Shown here piece by piece: positions 1 through 13,468 of a stretch of DNA of 50,000 bases. How positions within the stretch are numbered: position 1 is the stretch's first letter; the number at the start of each line of letters is the position of its first letter. The stretch is from Glandiceps talaboti (Eukaryota; Hemichordata; Enteropneusta; Spengelidae). Location of the stretch: the NCBI RefSeq assembly GCF_964340395.1, contig NC_135568.1:10259276-10309275 (forward strand). The letters run 5' to 3'. Made by a program: the position numbers and the translations under genes. The notes beneath the pieces are model-generated. The model was not told the origin of the DNA and made no database searches. It worked only from the letters and a program-made list of their open reading frames with translations.

Positions 1-563
1 CTAAAGGCAGAAGTAAGTCTGACTGGACTTTTCCTTTAATTCCAGACGCTGCTTTATTCATAAGTTCAAGGACATCTAATTGGTCATATTACGTGGAGTA
101 TACACGAAGACTTCGTAAGATGAAAACAGTCGGACTCCAAGAGCTTCCAAATATTCCAAAAGAATTAGTCGCTACACAGAAGCAAATTCTGTGATACTAC
201 TACGACTACCGTGGCAATGTCACCTGGCATGGAATTTAGTCTATTAGATGTAGCTACTAGACAAGGTGGTACTCGCGTATAGCAAGGGCATGTACATCGT
301 ACATGTAGCGTGGATTTGACCCTCCCTATTTTTTTCGACTTTTCCTGACTGAATGTATACTTTTGACCTCTAGTGTCTGGTTGATATGCAGAGTTTCGAC
401 CCCTAGCTAGTTTTTGAATCTTTGTAGAGTTTGTGCTTGTTATTTGAATCCATACGGGTACACCTGTACCCCTTACCCAGGCACTTATCCCCCGTGCTAG
501 ACCCTCGAACTATGTTGCTCTAGATACCATTGGGTGAATTTTGTTGGAAATGGTACGGTGGTA
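1..563. other. No gene seen
   Basis: The first 50 bases resemble repeat R7. TGTACATCGTACATGTA near 290-306 is palindromic. No coding signal. Confidence 0.5.
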
Positions 564-564
564 G

Positions 565-616
<52 letters not shown>

Positions 617-643
617 GGTGGTGGTGGTGGTGGTGGTGGTGGT
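564..643 (+). repeat. (TTG)n-(TGG)n compound microsatellite
   Basis: About 13 GTT triplets run straight into about 14 GGT triplets. Confidence 0.95.
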
Positions 644-903
644 AGGGGTGATGGAAATGACTGGTGGGGGTGGTGGTTAGATGTTTGATCTAGTTATCGA
701 CAATTATTTTTTGTTTTACACACCAGTTACACTGAATTGTGTTTGTAACATTTATTCATGACAAGTTGCACAATAGTTTATGTTGTATGCCAGATCGAGT
801 AACTCAAGTTCAATTGCACATTGATCACTATATTACTTGCAATACTAACAATTGTACACAATGTTAAGCTACTAATACTCTTGAGAAAAGGTGCACAATT
901 AAA

Positions 904-1066
904 TTGAATGAATGAATGATTGAATGAGTGAGTGAATGAGTGAGTGAGTGAGTGAGTGAGTGAGTGAGTGAGTGAGTGAGTGAGTGAGTGTGAGTGAGTG
1001 AGTGAGTGAGTGAGTGAGTGAGTGAGTGAGTGAATGAATGAATGAATGAATGAATGAATGAATGAA
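904..1066 (+). repeat. (GAGT/GAAT)n tetranucleotide microsatellite
   Basis: About 160 bp of GAGT units framed by GAAT units on both sides. Open frames through it are artefacts. Confidence 0.95.
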
Positions 1067-1919
1067 ATCTATTTCACCAGATAACAAAATTAAGCTACAC
1101 TTTCAAAGAAACATATGATACAAATATAGAAAATGAATATAAAAGAAATTGTCGCTGCATATTTAAAATGATGTTGGGTGATATTCAATTTTGTGGCAGC
1201 TAAACGGGTTTGATATATATGAATTGGACGGTCAAAATACATTTCTATATTGTGGGGATAGCGTTTCTAAGATCAACAATAAAAATACAGGAGTAAAATT
1301 TACTGAGTTGAAAGATATTTAGAACATTATGTTGGTTAAAAAGGGTTCAGAGTGTGTGAATTAAGGATGAGATGCAGGTTAGTTGGCGAATTTTGGTCTT
1401 TTTTTGTGTTCATTATGAAGTTTCATGATGTGTTCCATCATTTTTGGAAAATCGTTTATTTTTCCCACCAAATAAATCTGAAAGGAAAAAAAATGACACG
1501 AACTAACGCGATGTGTGTTTTGCACATGTGTTTATGAGTTGATTGCCTGGCATTTGTGTAACAGTCAACAAGATTAAAATTGCAGACAGTGTTATTGAAA
1601 TAGTGAACAAACTTGCGAACAGTTTCGTTGACAGTTATCGAGTTTGCAGACAGTTTCATTGTGTAAAAACTGTCCAGTCAAATGGAATTGAGCATGACTG
1701 AAACAATGGGAATGATGAAAAATCCTCCAGGGCTCCCAGTGGAAGTTAAAAATGTACACTTCCTTATCGGAAGCATACATATTTTGAAAGCTTATACCAA
1801 AGTGTATTCAGAACGCTGTTCGGAAGTTAGGGCCTCCATGCATGAATCTACAAGTGTTTCCAAGAAATGTCAACTTTTTTTTGCCGCATGTGTTATTAGT
1901 TATATGACGTTATCATGAC
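1067..1919. other. No gene seen
   Basis: AT-rich. GTTAT-GCAGACAGT-type phrases near 1577-1665 recur two or three times as a decayed tandem repeat. Confidence 0.5.
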
Positions 1920-2475
1920 CCCCTTGGAGGTGGGCCCTTGAATCTTGCCGAATCACATCTCAACAGTGACACGTTCGACCATCAGCCTAACGAGCGCCAC
2001 CTTTCGTTTACACGTACTGGAATCCGTGAATCCCGTGCAGGAAAGGTCGCCCGCCACCGACAGTCAACAACAATAAAATGATATGCACTTTGACCCTAAC
2101 GTGATTTGCATACCCGAAGAATTGAATATTTCATGACGAGGTCAACATTCAGGTGCCAGGAAGTTTGGCATACAGTCGTTCCCAATTCTTAGGACTTCAA
2201 ATAGATTAAATTCCATATGACAGGTATCCAATTGGTAATTTTGTGATCCGTATATTGTTAAGAGTGTCGTCTACAATTATATTTATCGAAATCCACACGA
2301 CCTCGATAAACTTTATGAACAACAACTTTGCACTTGGCGAACGACGGGATGTAATTTCGTGTCCGTGAGTGAGGTGTCCTAGATAAATTGCAAGCATTGA
2401 CCGAGGAAACACTGACCAGTCGCACGCTGGATCAACTTAGCGTGTGTTGTGTCTCTTCTCGTGGAAGATCGGTAA
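1920..2475 (+). promoter_or_regulatory. CpG-richer patch with donor-like site, promoter candidate
   Basis: GC and CpG density are higher than around it (for example GTCGCCCGCCACCGAC near 2047). AAGATCG|GTAAGTTTT near 2470 is a good splice donor. It could be a non-coding first exon of the KRAP-like gene, which must have one, but the 18-kb distance is unproven. Confidence 0.25.
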
Positions 2476-3625
2476 GTTTTACGAGAACTATTACTTGTTT
2501 AGTAAAGACTTGATCGGGCATGTGGTTGTTCTTCGCAAACGTACGCTAAGTAAATGCCAATTTAGGGAGTGTAGGTGTATGGTGTGTGTGGTCGATTGGA
2601 ACTGGAAGTTCTAAATTGTCAAGCCATGGCCACCCACAACAGTAAAGCGGTCGTGTCCAACACAAACCATTAGTACAGTAACACGTAACCTCTTTCACTC
2701 ACCAAACATACATTCTTATTAGAATAACTTCGAAAGACATACAAGTTTCAAAATTTACTCGAAAAATTGAAAGTTTTTTTTTAGAATGTTTAAAATTCAT
2801 TGGCCTTCGACTTCGTACGTAACGTGATATCATCGGTATAACTCCTCGATGCCTTACTAAAATCATGCTGCTATCGTAATGTGTGTGGGTGCGGTTTACT
2901 CAATGTTGTATTAATATTTACCAAAACTGTACACAGCAGTCGGTCATGCAATATTTAAACAATACCAACGCATAGCTTGAAAGTTATAGAGCTAGACTTT
3001 CATAACACTAACATATTGTATAAATTTCCCAACAATTGCAGTGTTTACATGGGTTCGTACGACTGTTGACTCATTGTGTTTACACAGACTTACCCGGCCT
3101 TTTACTGTTCACCGTAAAATATCAATTGCACTTTCAAAATTTTGGATGTAATTTCTGGAGTACTGTTGAACAATCGCATTTCATAATTAATTTATGACGG
3201 ACTTGCTGATGTTTTGGGCTTTATGAAATAAATATTATTTGCATAATAGTTACTGTTAAAGCTATTTTCATATCCCCAAGGCTCTGCAATATTACTAGCT
3301 GCAATTATTGTAGCATTTGTAGTGATTTTGAAGTTTTTTAATTCTGTTTTTGTGCTTTTTCTCTCTCAACTAAACATAGAAAAAACCCACAAAAAACCCC
3401 AGAAAACCCCTCAAATCACAACAAACGCTACAATTATTGCAGCTATGATATTACCACTGGTACACATGTATCCTGGGTTCTGACCTGCCATGGTGACATT
3501 GGTAGATATCAGTCAATACATTTTGAAATTTGACTTGTAAAGTGATAGAAAGAGTGACATAAGTTTCCTTTCACATATTTCATATTTTTAAATCAGTCTG
3601 TTAAATAAAAGTTTATATACTCATT

Positions 3626-3647
3626 TATTTATTTATTTATTTATTTC
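3626..3647 (+). repeat. (ATTT)n short microsatellite
   Basis: Five to six ATTT units. Confidence 0.9.
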
Positions 3648-4054
3648 TGATATTATTAAAATGACTCAGGGGGATATAATTTCTAGCAGTTTCTCACAAT
3701 TATAAATGTAAGTTAGGAACTATGGGAAATATAATATTGACAAAAAATGACATTTCAATAATTTCAAATAACAAACAGCTCAGAAATGGGAATAGGATAC
3801 AGTAATTTGATACTTACAAGTTATAACGAGGACCTCGACCTACATGTAGATATGTGTACAAATCGTTGTGAAGTCAAACTCTGTCAGCGGATACAGGAAA
3901 ACTTGGCTATGTGTAGATACTATTTGTATGTGAAATTAATATTAGTTCAGAATAAATGTAAAGCATGTACATGTATGGTCACAATGTTATTACTCAAGGC
4001 AAGGCAAGCCCCAAAAACATCAGCTGCAGTGTTTTATTTAAGGGCGGTAAGTAG

Positions 4055-4170
4055 GTAAAATCTACCGGGGTTCCCACATCATTTTACCGGGGTTCCCCAC
4101 CTAAACTATGACACATTGCATGGGAAGCACTACCAGTTTTACCTCTTTCCCCCTTTCTGTTACCGGGGTT
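4055..4170 (+). repeat. Clustered TACCGGGGTTCCC motifs
   Basis: CTACCGGGGTTCCCACAT, TTACCGGGGTTCCCCACC and TTACCGGGGTTCCCAAAC occur within about 110 bp. The related GGGAACCCAGGTA and AACCC-GGTAACAG motifs recur near 11.05, 12.07, 12.33, 12.41, 17.0, 38.33 and 38.47 kb. Confidence 0.6.
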
Positions 4171-5429
4171 CCCAAACCTTAGCAAAAACACTGAGCTAGT
4201 CCCTAATGGTTTAAGGTGTGTACATGTACATGTGTACCTTGAAGTTGAACATTCTCAATAGGTTTGCATGGTCAAGGTAGTCAGCACAAAACATTTGATA
4301 GGGTCTAAGGTGAGACAATTTTGCCAAGTGACAAATAATTATTAGATGTATGTACACACTTGACATAGGTGGGTATTATTGGAATTCATATAATTAATAC
4401 TAGTCAGTTATTATAATTAGCCAAGCTCATAACTGGCCAAGTTCCTTCCCATACTGGCTGAGTTTGAAATTGGCCGAGTTCACAACTGAGTTCTCTTGCA
4501 TCTACAAATGTACCTCCATGATGATCATATTCACATGCAGTTCGCTGTTCCTGAATAATTTCCCTTTGAAAAGGTCAAAATCTGTAAGATAAATTGACAA
4601 AGTAATGTTCTTTATATCGTCAGCTGTGCAGTGTTATCAATATCAATACCATTATTTACATAATTGGTATACTTTGTGTCCACAACCCCTCCCCCCCCCA
4701 CTTTGTTTTTGCTTGCATGTGGTACAAATGTAAGTAGACAATGAAACAAGTTTCATGTAAAGACATACATGTAAATGTACATGTACAATGTAATAAGTGT
4801 TAGTAACTCATCAAAGTGTACATTATAACGATTGAGTTTGATGGTTAATGTTACATATATACAAAATGTAACTTTCACAGATATAAATGAATTGATAAAA
4901 GTGTTGTATGGACCTACATCAGAGCCACTGGCTGTTGTTTTTTATCAGTTGTATTGTTGTTTTTATGTAATTTTGTCTTTGCTATAAATCTTCCTTGGCT
5001 CACTTCATTCAAGTAAACACACTGTAGACAGTGTAGTGTTTTTTTCGCAGCCGCTGAGCCAGAGTATCATGACCTGTACAAGCCAGAGGGCTTGATGTGA
5101 CTCTTTCTTAGTAAACTATATTACGAACTATGCTTATATTAAAATGTGATAAGTCCACATAGGACATTTTAATAAACAAATAACACAATGTAACCATCAT
5201 GTCTAAAAAAAAAGGATTTTAGAAATAAAATCAGAAATGAAATCTGTGTAAAGTGAGGATACATTGTGAGTGTGAATGATAAAGGTTTCATTTTACCTTG
5301 AGTTGAATTGTAAAAAGTTGATAATTTGACAATACTGATAATATCATTGAGATAAAAAATAGCCTGCTATCACTTTCAGCTGTTCATTATATCATTAGTA
5401 GATCAAGGTTGTACTACTACCAAACTAGA

Positions 5430-5760
5430 GAGACTGTAGTGTTTCAAGTTGGTGACACATGTTTTTTTACACCTCACACAAGGTTTTTTTTTGTTACAGG
5501 ATAGCAAACATATCATTGAAATAATACATTTTTAAAGACAGACTCGCTGTGAACTCAAAATCAACATTGATATTGGATGACATACAAGGAAGTTTTAAAC
5601 CCAAAACTTTATTTGTGTTCACACAGTACGAGCGATAAAATGTTACATTTTATACATTTGATATTGGTGCATATGTGCTCTCAGTGTGTGTATTTTGATT
5701 GTGGAATTTGTAGCAAAAAGTGTGTGACATGTACATGTAAATACATTATGCAAACTAATT
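5430..5760 (+). repeat. Dispersed repeat R1, copy 1
   Basis: It shares blocks in the same order with 40150-40390, including CGCTGTGAAC, CAAGGAAGTT and TTTGTGTTCACA. Both copies contain an internal inverted repeat around the TGTGTTCACA block. Confidence 0.6.
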
Positions 5761-5914
5761 AAAACTCTATGGTCACTCTGATTTGGTAGTATTATGTCTG
5801 AAAATAAAAGATCACTTTTATGAACCTGTGAATGGTAATTATGAATAACAGACCCTTGATAAATTGGACCATGTGTTTTGCTTTGTAGGGGGTGTGATCA
5901 ATAGATTATAAAAT

Positions 5915-6150
5915 TACCATGACAACACTAACAGTTTTAACAATAGAATGACCATGGAAGAAAGATAGGATGGGACTATACCAGTAATATATGGTAGAAA
6001 GAAAAACTATAAAATTACCATGTCCATGACAACAGTTTGACAATAGAATGACCCTGGTAGTAATAGAAAGGATAGAGTAAATGCCAGTAGTAAGGTAAAT
6101 AGAAAGACTTAAAAAATTACCATGACAACGGTTTTACAATAGTATGACCC
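5915..6150 (+). repeat. Three divergent tandem units, 90-100 bp
   Basis: AAAATTACCATGACAAC, ACAATAGAATGACC and a GTAAATAGAAAGA-like block recur three times. The ATTACCATGACAAC core is X-box-like. Confidence 0.7.
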
Positions 6151-7654
6151 TGATATGATAGGTTGGGTTGGGGTCAGTACCAGTCCCCTAGGTAAATAGA
6201 ACAACCTTGGTATTGTGTACCCAAGTGTTGCATTTTTCATTGGGAAACTGTACACACAAAACATATGCTATTTCACAATAGAGCAGACAATACATGTGTT
6301 GGGTATGGGTCAACTTCAGATGTTTATAATAAATTAATTGAAATCATACAATGTATTTGTCATCTCATCTGGAATCATACATGTATTTATGTACAGTTTT
6401 GCATTAGAGTAATAGTGAGTTTAAATATCTGTACAGTGTTCACGGGTTTGTATGAATTTTTCTCTGATTCTGATATCAGTGGCCTTTTTTAGGTGGACCT
6501 CAAAATAATTGTAATTTAGTTTCTCCTTCTACTCAACATCCCTAAGGAACAAAATGAATAGACTGTGGTAATCTGGTATGTACAAATTCTCGAATTTTAG
6601 TCGTTGATGTTTCTGTCCTGTTCTCTATTAGTGTAAGATGTTGTTCAAATTATTCTAAAACTTGCATAAAGTTTGCGTACCTGCTATGCTAAAGTTACTC
6701 ACGGTCACCATTTTACTAGTGACGATTAGACATCTTTCATCTTTCAGTCAAAAAAATAACACATTAAATTCTTAGATAAAAAAACTAAATAACACAGAAA
6801 AGCATATAGATTTGACCTATGTATGTTACTATTCATTATCATCTGGCACTACAGTATTAAAGGCCAAGGTTTCAATCCCAAGTTCTTAGATTCTTGAATT
6901 AGTGTAGCGTCTTCAGTTATCAGCATATTTATGCAGTTGTTATACTGATCATATTGTATTCTTGTTACAGTTGATACATAAAGTTCTCTGAATTGATACA
7001 TTGTAACATCAATTTGTTCATTTATAGTTTTATATCTACACTAAGTGAGAATATGACACATTAATTAATTGATGTATGGTGTCTGAAGTTAATCTTGACA
7101 TTTCCCCAAGGATACAGGCATAGCATATATTGGTTGTACATTTTTATGATACATTTGTATCTATATTCAACAACAGTGTGAGGTCCCATTGACATAATGC
7201 TATTTTCGATATTGCCACAAACATATATCTTCATCATAATGTACAATAGATGCACTTCTTGTTATAACTCATACCCCAAATTTTCCTGAATTGACTTGTA
7301 TGTGATTCATCTATTTTGAATAGGGAACTACTAGTATTTCCATGGGCCTCACCAGAATTATTTTCTGTTACTTTCAAAGTTTTGTATATTTTATTTTCTC
7401 TTTCTGGTAGAATAAATTTCATTCAATTTCAATTCAATTCAAATAAAAATGAAACTATTTTATTGTGCTGGCACAGGTCTGTGAATTACATGGAGATGCC
7501 GCAAATGTGGGCGATAACCGACCAATTTGAAAATGCTATCGAAAGTAATCCTTTTCATTGCAAGGGTTTATGGGAATGATATTAGTAATAACTACATCTC
7601 TTTGTCATGACAAATACAAAATATACAGACATAGATAAGTGTATTCATTATTTC
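6151..7654. other. No gene seen
   Basis: AT-rich sequence with short open frames of random character. Confidence 0.5.
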
Positions 7655-7880
7655 AATGCCAGTAGTTCAACTTTTCCCATACACCCTTGCAGGAATTGTC
7701 CAGCATGACTGAACACACATCAAATGCAGTTGCCAGCAGTTCAACTTCTCCCATACACCCTTGCAGGAATTCCTCAGCATGACTGAACCCACATCAAATG
7801 CAGATGCCAGCAGTTCAACTTTTCCCATACACCCTTGCAGGAATTCCTCAGCATGACTGAACACACATCAAATGCAGTAG
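7655..7880 (+). repeat. Three tandem 75-bp units
   Basis: Each has GCCAGCAGTTCAACTTTTCC, CATACACCCTTGCAGGAATT and CAGCATGACTGAAC. The open minus-strand frame across it is repeat-derived. Confidence 0.9.
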
Positions 7881-7929
7881 AGATTCTTTGAATAAGGTAT
7901 CAACATTTAGTACATGGAAGTTACCAAAG

Positions 7930-8030
7930 TGCTATTTTACATGTACTACACTCAATTCATGCTAAAGTTGATTGCAGTAATCTATTTACAAGTGTAGAAA
8001 TAAGCCTGACTGAACTTTTTCTTCAACTCT
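7930..8030 (+). repeat. Dispersed repeat R7, uninterrupted copy
   Basis: TTACCAAAGTGCTATTTTAC, TGATTGCAGTAATC and AGAAATAAGCCTGACTGAAC are shared with 32430-32880, where a MITE splits the copy. The first 50 bases of the window (GTAAGTCTGACTGGACTTTT) look like a third copy. Confidence 0.55.
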
Positions 8031-8459
8031 GGCAAATTGAAAGATTGTCAATTTCCATGAAAACAGGATCATGAACCATCCAAATTTCTTTTTATATCTC
8101 AAAATGACCAGGAAGCAACTTTCATATGGTAAAGTTTTGAGAGATACACATATGAGTAACTTTCAATTGATTTTCAACTGGCTATGTTCTGCCTCAACAA
8201 GATTTCCTTGTTGATACTACCGGTACATGTAAGAGGAAATGAGTTTGTTTTCAGTTTTGTAATGTTTTATTGCCGAGGATAAAAATGATAAGAATTCTTG
8301 GCAGGGCATTGGAATGATATCGGACATGTTACAAATATTATCCAATTAGTATCAAAACATTATATCATGGAAAGAGATGTATATAGTTGAATATTAACAG
8401 GATGTTTGCCTAGTAGAGCTGAGGATCAAGGAACTAGATGTACATGTAATGGGAACTCT

Positions 8460-8690
8460 ACAGTCAGTATAGCTAATCCCTCTCTGATTTGCTAACCAAA
8501 AATTTCTCTCCAATTTGCTGGCCAAAAACCCTCTGCAATTAGCTAGCCAAAAACCCATCTTTTAATTGCTACCCAAAAAGCCATTTCTGATTTCCGAGCC
8601 AAGAATTCCAATTAGCTAGCCAAAATTCTGCAGCACCTCTGATTTGCTAGCCAAAAATCCATCCCAGATTTGATTTGCTATAGCATGTTT
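8460..8690 (+). repeat. Degenerate short tandem repeat
   Basis: About seven copies of CTGATTTGCTAGCCAAAAA-type units of 25-35 bp with varying spacing. Confidence 0.7.
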
Positions 8691-10609
8691 CATTTACGTT
8701 AAAACCATAGACCCAACTAAACTGTACAGTGTATACCATTATCTTAGCAAATCATCACCAAAGGATTTACAGTGTAATGACATTTTTCAGGTTTCTATCA
8801 TATCTGATGATGATATTTGGAGATAATGGTACATGTAATTTATGTAACCCAATATTGATAAGATTTTTATCATGTCAGAGGATTTCTGTTAGCATTGTCA
8901 GTGAGAATTTGTCACGTCAGATGATAAAAAATTAAGATTTTTGTGCAGCCAGATAATAAAATGAAAATGTAGTAATATTGTTATCAAGCCAGATGATAAA
9001 CGTAGCATTGTTGGTAAGATTTTTGTCCGGCCAGACACTATTCTGTTGGCTTCTATTGTGATAAGACAGGTATTGGTAAATCAGAGGTATGTGTATTGTC
9101 ACAGATTGACCTTTGACCTCCATTGAGTTTGGAGGTATCCTTGCAATGGAGCTAATCACTTGTGTACAGACAGTGATAGACAGTAGGGGAATCAGTTGGT
9201 ATACATAACATGTAGCAATAGCTTTGTTCAGTTTTTGATCCATGTATTGTGTTCAAAGTCTCTGTTAGAATTTCACCTGATTTTCCTTGGAAATGCAGAC
9301 CATAAAGTTACGGTAAAAATGTTAACTTTTTCTGCATTTCCCTGGTACTACAAGGGTTATAAAACCATCAAAAATAGTATATTTTGAAATAATTGGATGA
9401 AAAAGTTGAGGTTGTTTGTACTTGCACACATTGCTGAGGACCATTAAAAATCAGCTGTGTACAAAATGTACATGTCGATGTACATTTGTAATTGGACAGA
9501 GTCAAACAGTCTCTAAACTTTAATACCAAATGACAAAACAGATTATGAGAGTATCATGGGAGTATTATGACAGTGTAGATCATGTGTGAGAATTATTTGG
9601 TTTTGTGGACCAAGCTGAGTGCTACTTTTAGATTGAATATTGTCTTTCGTTTTGGTCTTGGTCACCAAACCTACAGTGTACAAAGGTGATAATCACTTCC
9701 AGAACAACAAAGTTGAAAACACCTGAAATAAACGAAGAAAATGAAGTACAAAATGTACAAGTATGTAAAGAAATTGAGCCATATTCATTGCATTAGATGT
9801 TAATCTGAAATTTTGTTTTGGTCTTGTATTAAGATTTGGTATGTCTTGAAAAATGAAAAATATAAAGAGTCAAATACTTAAAAAACCTAGTCCTGCTTGC
9901 AGACATAGAAAGTTGGGACTTGATTCTGACAATATGAATATCCCACTCTAGTCTGGCTTGCAAATGGAGTAAATTAGGACTTGATTTTGACAATGTCCCT
10001 CTTCTATTGTCAGAATCAAACTCTGTACTCTGTCTGCAAGCAGGAAAATACAATACCGTGTGTCTGTATGACACAGCATGTCATCTGAGTCATGGCTTAT
10101 TAGGACAGCATGACATCTGTCATGCAGACTACAGAACAGTCTGTATTCCAGTATTTATGTCAGGGGATAAACGTGCTAGATGCCAGTGGTTCATTTTACT
10201 ATGAAAAGACCAATATGTTCGACTGAAATCCCCAAAGATTTTAATGATTTATAAAGTGTGTGTAAATGTCCACCCTCTTAACAAATAACTGTAAGCCACT
10301 AGTATAGAACACAATGCAAAGTTGGAATGCCTAACTCCCAGCAACTCAAAAAGCTGTACTGGTAATCTGTGCTTGGTCAACAGCAAGACACATCATCTAT
10401 TGTCTTTATATTGTGCTGGTTTGAATCCTTGAAGAAAAAAGTCTGGAAATAAAGTGACAAGGAATGTTATTCATTGGTGTTGAAATCGTCATGGTAAAGA
10501 ATGATACATTAATGTTATGGTAAGGCCAACAAAAAAAGGCCAAAAAAAAAATGTTTTGTTTTTCATCCTATTAAAAATGGTAAAATGACTGGGAATGCTG
10601 GTGTATGTA
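8691..10609. other. No gene seen
   Basis: GCCAGATGATAAA-like phrases repeat at 8870-9010. Two related segments with CT(C/A)GTC(C/T)(T/G)GCTTGCA lie near 9890-9965. No coding signal. Confidence 0.45.
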
Positions 10610-10800
10610 GATGTACTGTACACCTGGAAATTTTCATTGAAGACTTATTTATCTTTCGCTAGAAAACAAAAATACAGCGCACAAAAATAAGTAGTGACTA
10701 AAATGCTATCTTGTGCATGAACACAATGTACCAGTCTAGTAATTAATAAAATTAGTCTTTGAGAACTAGCTGAAGACTAAAAATACAACGTTTTCTAGTA
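10610..10800 (-). repeat. Dispersed repeat R2, inverted copy
   Basis: Read on the minus strand, it matches 40420-40600: shared blocks are ACATTGTGTTCATG, TTTTAGTCACTACTTATTTT and GAAAATTTCCAGGT. Confidence 0.65.
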
Positions 10801-12176
10801 GTGGAAATTAGGTTTACAGTAATTTGCTCTACTTGCGAACATTTAAGTTCTAGATTTTCACCCAGGCTAACAAAATAAACAGCAGTACAGTAACAGAAGG
10901 TGAAGTATGTAAATACATTGCATGAAAGACTAGTCTACAGTGTCACAAAGGAAACGTTTGTGTGTGCATCTTACACTTGTTATAAATTAAATATACGTAT
11001 ATCCTACATGCAAGACACACTTGTAACAGTACATTTTTGGCATCAGTAGGAAACCCGTGGTAACAGAAGTGCTAAAAATCATGTAAAATTCGGACAGAAG
11101 TGTGTTTTTGGCAAACAAAAGAGCAAGTAAAATCTAGTCTGTGCATGGAAATTTGAGAGTTTTTGTCGACACTGAAAATACATGTTGTTTAGAAAATGAT
11201 CCAATGCACAAAAAGTAGCCTGAAATTATTTTTACAATTGTAAAAAACTAACCTTCAGGTCATTGTTTGGTAAGGATTAAAATTTCGGTGCAAAAAAACG
11301 GTTGTCAAGCAGCGTTATAAAAATAGTTGATCTTGATGATCCTATATAATCCTAATGTATTTTATTTGTGTACAAGACATCAGACACAAACAAACATACA
11401 AAGACTGGTAAAATATAGTTACTTTGGAGTGGTAAATTTGAAACAAATGTGACGTTTCGATCCATCTACAATATACATTTGTATTAACGATCTTGATCAT
11501 TAATGAGATTCATTTCCAATTTGATAATGAAATCCAATTCTCCTACCAGTGGAAAGTTGTTTTCTTTGCTGTATGCTTTGAGGTTTGTCATCTGTCCCTG
11601 TGTAAGTGACTGTTTGGTAACGTTTGATGGTTTAAGATCCGGAGTACATGTACAAATGTAGAACAACAACTACCTCTACTCCCAACTCTATTACTTTTAC
11701 TTGGTGGTAGTGGTGGGATTACCATTCTGAAGTAACTACACTTTTCTTGTCCTATTGATTCTTGATACCATGATCCAGATATTCTCCACAAATAAATATG
11801 TACATGTAGATCTTTTGGCATTTAACTCAGCAAGGTACAAATTTATACATGGACATTGCCAAATTCTAGAATGATTCCAATTGTTGTAAATTCTCTCGGC
11901 AAGTAGGTATAGAATATACAGTACAATGTATATCATTTTCTTTCCAACCATATCTCGTAAAAGTTACATTCAGACTCTTCATTCAACAAAGTGTAAACCG
12001 AAGATAAAGCTGTGGTTGTTTAGTTGAAGGGGAGAGTCCTGAGTTTTCTGTACATGTATTTGCTATGGTTAGAAAACCCTGGAAACGGTCGTAGAAATCT
12101 CTTAAAGATGATATATTATACTCATGATGATTTTACATGTTTTTTGATAACCCTCATAAGGCCTAAGAAATATGCT
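10801..12176. other. No gene seen
   Basis: The minus-strand open frames at 11484-11951 have no domain-like pattern. Otherwise AT-rich. Confidence 0.45.
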
Positions 12177-12270
12177 TGGTTCTGGTTACCTGACCCCACC
12201 TAGTTTTCCACTGCCGACCCTAAACTTTTTTAACGTATTTGAGAAAAAATAACATAAAATCATGAAAATT
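12177..12270 (+). repeat. Dispersed repeat R3, copy 1
   Basis: GGTTACCTGACCCCACCTAG and CCTAAACTTTTT are shared in order with 42747-42840. Confidence 0.65.
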
Positions 12271-13468
12271 ATGAAGTCGTGGGAGAAATAGTGTACTTTC
12301 ATAGGTCTTGTTAGATTTGGAAACCCTGGTAACAGAAAGATAGATATCTGATGAAATTTCCAAATTCCAATACTTTAAGTACATGATTTGCCTATGGCTT
12401 TAAAACCCAGGTAACAATGAGTACCAAGTCATCTGGTAAATTTATCGTTTCCTGTACATTTAGTATTATTTGCTTTGGCTGCCTGTTAAAGTGGGGTACA
12501 TTCTGTAAAAAAGACATTGTTTCTTCTGTGGTAAAGTTCGAGAGAACGATTTCATAGACATGTGCTAAGTACGATTTCAGTGAAAACAGACTGAACTGCT
12601 CTGAAAGTCAGCAAAACCAAATATCTTCATTTTGACATGATTTTGCGTCTCAATCTTCATACAATATTGTTTGTCTTTTTCTCAAGACTGAACACTGTTA
12701 CAATTTATTTTCAAACTTATACCCGAGATGTGTTTAGAGAGAATTAACATGATTCCAGATTATAGATACACAAGTGGAAACACATGATTATCTCGTGTAG
12801 TCTAGTCTCTACAGATACGGTATCGTTATGATTTACACCAGGTTTAGAAATTAGAGACCACGTTTGCAACCAGACTAATTTATTTATTCATTTTAACTTT
12901 GACAAAAGTCGGTTTTTCCTACATGTACAAAATGTAGTCCACACAGGTTATGAACACCTATAAACGTGGACCCCAAAACAAATATACATATACATGTTAA
13001 AGACGACTGGCAAAAACTACAGTTACAATACACAATAAAGGAAAACAAACATTTTGAACAAAGTCAGACTGACTGGATTTTCATGATCAAACTTGTTCAC
13101 GAGTAGCTCATGGTAATGGTTTGCAATCAAGAGTATTTAAATTCTTCATATGCTTATTTTGAATGACAAATGAAATATCAAATGACAAGGAGTTCCAAAT
13201 AGAATTAATTCTAATTTAATGATTATCTCGATCAGTATTTGAATCAAAGTGGATAATGGCTAGCCTGATAAAATAAGACCAGACAAGAACAGAAAATGAA
13301 GGGAGAATCCAACAGATGGAGTGTTGTACATGTAGCCTACAGTAATAATGTTTTCTCCTTCCTGTTCATAGAGATGGTAGAATTAATTTATAAAAGAACA
13401 GTACATGATATGCTGAAGGCTAAAAACTATTAGTAAGGTGCGTTATTTATAGAAACAAGTCAGAACAT
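12271..13468. other. No gene seen
   Basis: AACCCTGGTAACAG and AACCCAGGTAACAA motifs at about 12330 and 12407; otherwise unremarkable. Confidence 0.45.

Larger units (their letters stand above)
2476..5429. other. Non-coding, long AT-rich stretch
   Basis: Only the ATTT run, the TACCGGGG motif cluster and scattered TACATGTA octamers. The open frame at 3786-4058 lacks any recognisable domain or splice pattern. Confidence 0.5.

Noticed and set aside
8932-9243. 103-residue minus-strand frame
   Set aside because: No recognisable motif, overlaps short degenerate repeats of GCCAGATGATAAA type.
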